NCBI RefSeq assembly: GCF_963675165.1
Contig: NC_087377.1
Span: forward strand, 1,017,501-1,081,500
Length of the DNA: 64,000 nt
Reading direction: 5' to 3'
Origin: Halichondria panicea
Lineage: Eukaryota; Porifera; Demospongiae; Suberitida; Halichondriidae
Shown: piece by piece, positions 62,685-64,000 of the stretch
Layout: each line of letters begins with the position of its first letter
How positions within the stretch are numbered: the stretch's first letter is position 1
Position numbers and translations under genes: made by a program
The notes under the pieces: generated by a model
What the model was told of the DNA's origin: nothing
The model's input: only the letters and a program-made list of their open reading frames with translations
The model's database searches: none

Positions 62685-63236
62685 TGCAAGAGAAAGGGGA
62701 GGGGCTCGCTGCGCATGTCCTAACCTAGCCTCGAGACCAGGCCGATTAAAATACCGTATATCTTCTAATTTATCGGACACTTCTAATTACTCCAGATACT
62801 CTTTTGGGCAATTTTCGTTGTCTAGGACACTCCAGTGCTTTAATATTACATTTGTTCTAAATATCCGGACAATACCTTGAAAAGTTGAGTTCATTCATAG
62901 ACGGCAAGTAAGACTTAGAGTGCTGCAGTTAGATAGCTTTGAGAGCTAGTTTTAGATAGCTAGTGCAACTATTCAGTCGTACACTGTTCTATTAAACTTA
63001 GCTAGCTCGCATGCAGCTGCTTGCTTGTCGGACACTTTGCATGCTCTATAAAAATCTGTTCCAATTATACCCAGACAATTTCCAAAATAATTATTTTTTG
63101 CTGTCCGCAAAGACACCATTACGGTCTACAATTACGTACAGCTACCGGTAGCTAGCTAGCAAGACTAGCCTGTTATTAAAATAATGTTAGCTAGACTATA
63201 ATTATACCCTTTAATAGGCCAGCGTTCTGTAAAGTA
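62681..63236. other. Divergent spacer before the tandem-CARD gene
   Basis: It holds one more transposon-end-like segment ('tagcctcgagaccaggccga' with 'ttaaaatacc' near 62728-62757) and AT-rich sequence. The promoter of the CARD gene should be here. Confidence 0.4.
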
Positions 63237-64000
63237 ATGGCTCTGTCCCAGACTCCAGTGCAACCATCAAACGAAATTGAAAACAATGATTCAAGAGAAT
63301 TGGGCAAACACATCTCTTTGGTGAATATTGAAGAAACGGATACAGAGTATACTAAGCTTATACAAGACAATTTCAATGGCAACAGACAAACCATTGTTGA
63401 TAGCCTTAATCCATCCGAGCTATTCGACCTGGTATACAAATATCGACTTGATGAAAAATTTACGAGCTCGAGCTGCTGTTACTCGCAGGGTGAAAAGGCT
63501 GATATGCTCCTCATGCAAGTCAAAGAATCCGGCGATTTTAAATATTTTCTTGATTACCTCCAGAAAAAAGCCAAGAAAGGTCATCACATGGGCCACCCGT
63601 ACATTGTATCACTGCTCAAAGGTGAAGATTTTGGAGAGGAGAAAGAAATTAAAGAGTCAAGGGAAATTTTGGAGAAAATAATAGATAACATGAGCTTAGT
63701 TCAAGAACAACTAGAAGTGAAATCATTGCTGCCCTATCTTACCCAATGTAGACTAGTCACTCCGAATGAAACAGAGGAGTTAGAGAGTGCTACAAAAACT
63801 CGGCTAGACAAAGTGCAAAGACTTCTCACAATTCTCCGAACTAAAGGACCCACTGCTTATTACCTTTTCCTGCACAAATGTCTAGGTAAGGACGGTTTTC
63901 AAATTCACCAGGATATATATGATAAACTAACTTCAACACTTCCCCCTACAAAGAAGATACGACGGTCAATACCTGACAACACTGATCCCACAATTGTACG
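63237..64000 (+). CDS. Tandem-CARD protein, N-terminal part (cut by window end)
   Basis: An uninterrupted frame of 254 codons runs from ATG at 63237 to the window edge without a stop. Residues about 37-130 look like a first CARD (LIQDNFNGNRQTIVDSLNPS, ELFDLVYKYRL, FKYFLDYLQKK, HPYIVSLLKGE). Residues about 145-235 are a clearer CARD (SLLPYLTQCRLVTPNETEEL, DKVQRLLTILRTKGPTAYYL), with wording close to the CARD9/CARD11 CARD. Tandem CARDs head NOD2-like receptors, RIG-I-like helicases and some adaptors. Sponge genomes are known for many NLRs with CARD or Death N termini, so a NACHT domain downstream is a fair guess, but nothing in the window shows it. The start is the first Met in the frame. Confidence 0.75.
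   Translation, partial: MALSQTPVQPSNEIENNDSRELGKHISLVNIEETDTEYTKLIQDNFNGNRQTIVDSLNPSELFDLVYKYRLDEKFTSSSCCYSQGEKADMLLMQVKESGDFKYFLDYLQKKAKKGHHMGHPYIVSLLKGEDFGEEKEIKESREILEKIIDNMSLVQEQLEVKSLLPYLTQCRLVTPNETEELESATKTRLDKVQRLLTILRTKGPTAYYLFLHKCLGKDGFQIHQDIYDKLTSTLPPTKKIRRSIPDNTDPTIV

Noticed and set aside
1-64000. Bacterial-type features (operons, ribosome binding sites, tRNA or rRNA genes)
   Set aside because: All supported genes have GT-AG introns; no rRNA or convincing tRNA was recognised by eye, though a tRNA scan could not be run.

Overview
The window looks like nuclear DNA of an early-branching animal, most likely a marine sponge. The genes are intron-rich and compact and belong to animal families. 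There are many short palindromic repeats (MITEs) and long CA/TG tracts next to splice sites. This placement is an inference; no marker gene here fixes the species. All gene models below were joined by eye with GT-AG splicing and a reading-phase check at every junction.

Layout: (1) 622-5202, minus: a numb-associated (AAK1/BIKE/GAK-type) protein kinase in 9 exons. (2) 5796-32242, minus: a 31-exon gene of about 1130 residues with the order CARD, coiled coil, PDZ, PDZ, SH3, guanylate-kinase-like. This is the order of CARMA/CARD11-type scaffolds but with one extra PDZ (DLG5 is the alternative relative). One of its introns holds a 4.7 kb array of about 110 copies of a 42-bp repeat. Another intron (19813-24481) holds a complete opposite-strand gene for a secreted GH16 beta-glucanase-type enzyme (20460-22957). 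(3) 32243-35423: intergenic, with a retroelement fragment and a duplicated repeat block. (4) 35424-39170, plus: DNA polymerase beta with an in-frame 51-bp repeat expansion in the palm domain. (5) 39783-48167, minus, and 50775-56869, plus: two divergent genes that both encode a UBAN ubiquitin-binding coiled coil of the NEMO/ABIN/optineurin family. The first also ends in a NEMO-type CCHC zinc finger. A roughly 2 kb inverted-repeat element lies between them. (6) 57400-59100: a possible extra exon and repeats. (7) 59134-62684, minus: a broken secreted gene with a von Willebrand D domain, disrupted by a 1.86 kb transposon with a 9-bp target duplication. (8) 63237-64000, plus: the start of a gene encoding two CARD domains, running off the window.

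The most notable feature is content. A CARD-MAGUK scaffold, two NEMO/ABIN-like UBAN proteins and a tandem-CARD protein lie within 60 kb. In vertebrates these families act in one pathway (CARMA to BCL10/MALT1 to NEMO/IKK to NF-kappaB). Linkage is seen directly; a shared pathway in this animal is inference. A second theme is structural: tandem duplications repeatedly start at splice junctions, and sense-strand CA tracts abut many acceptors.
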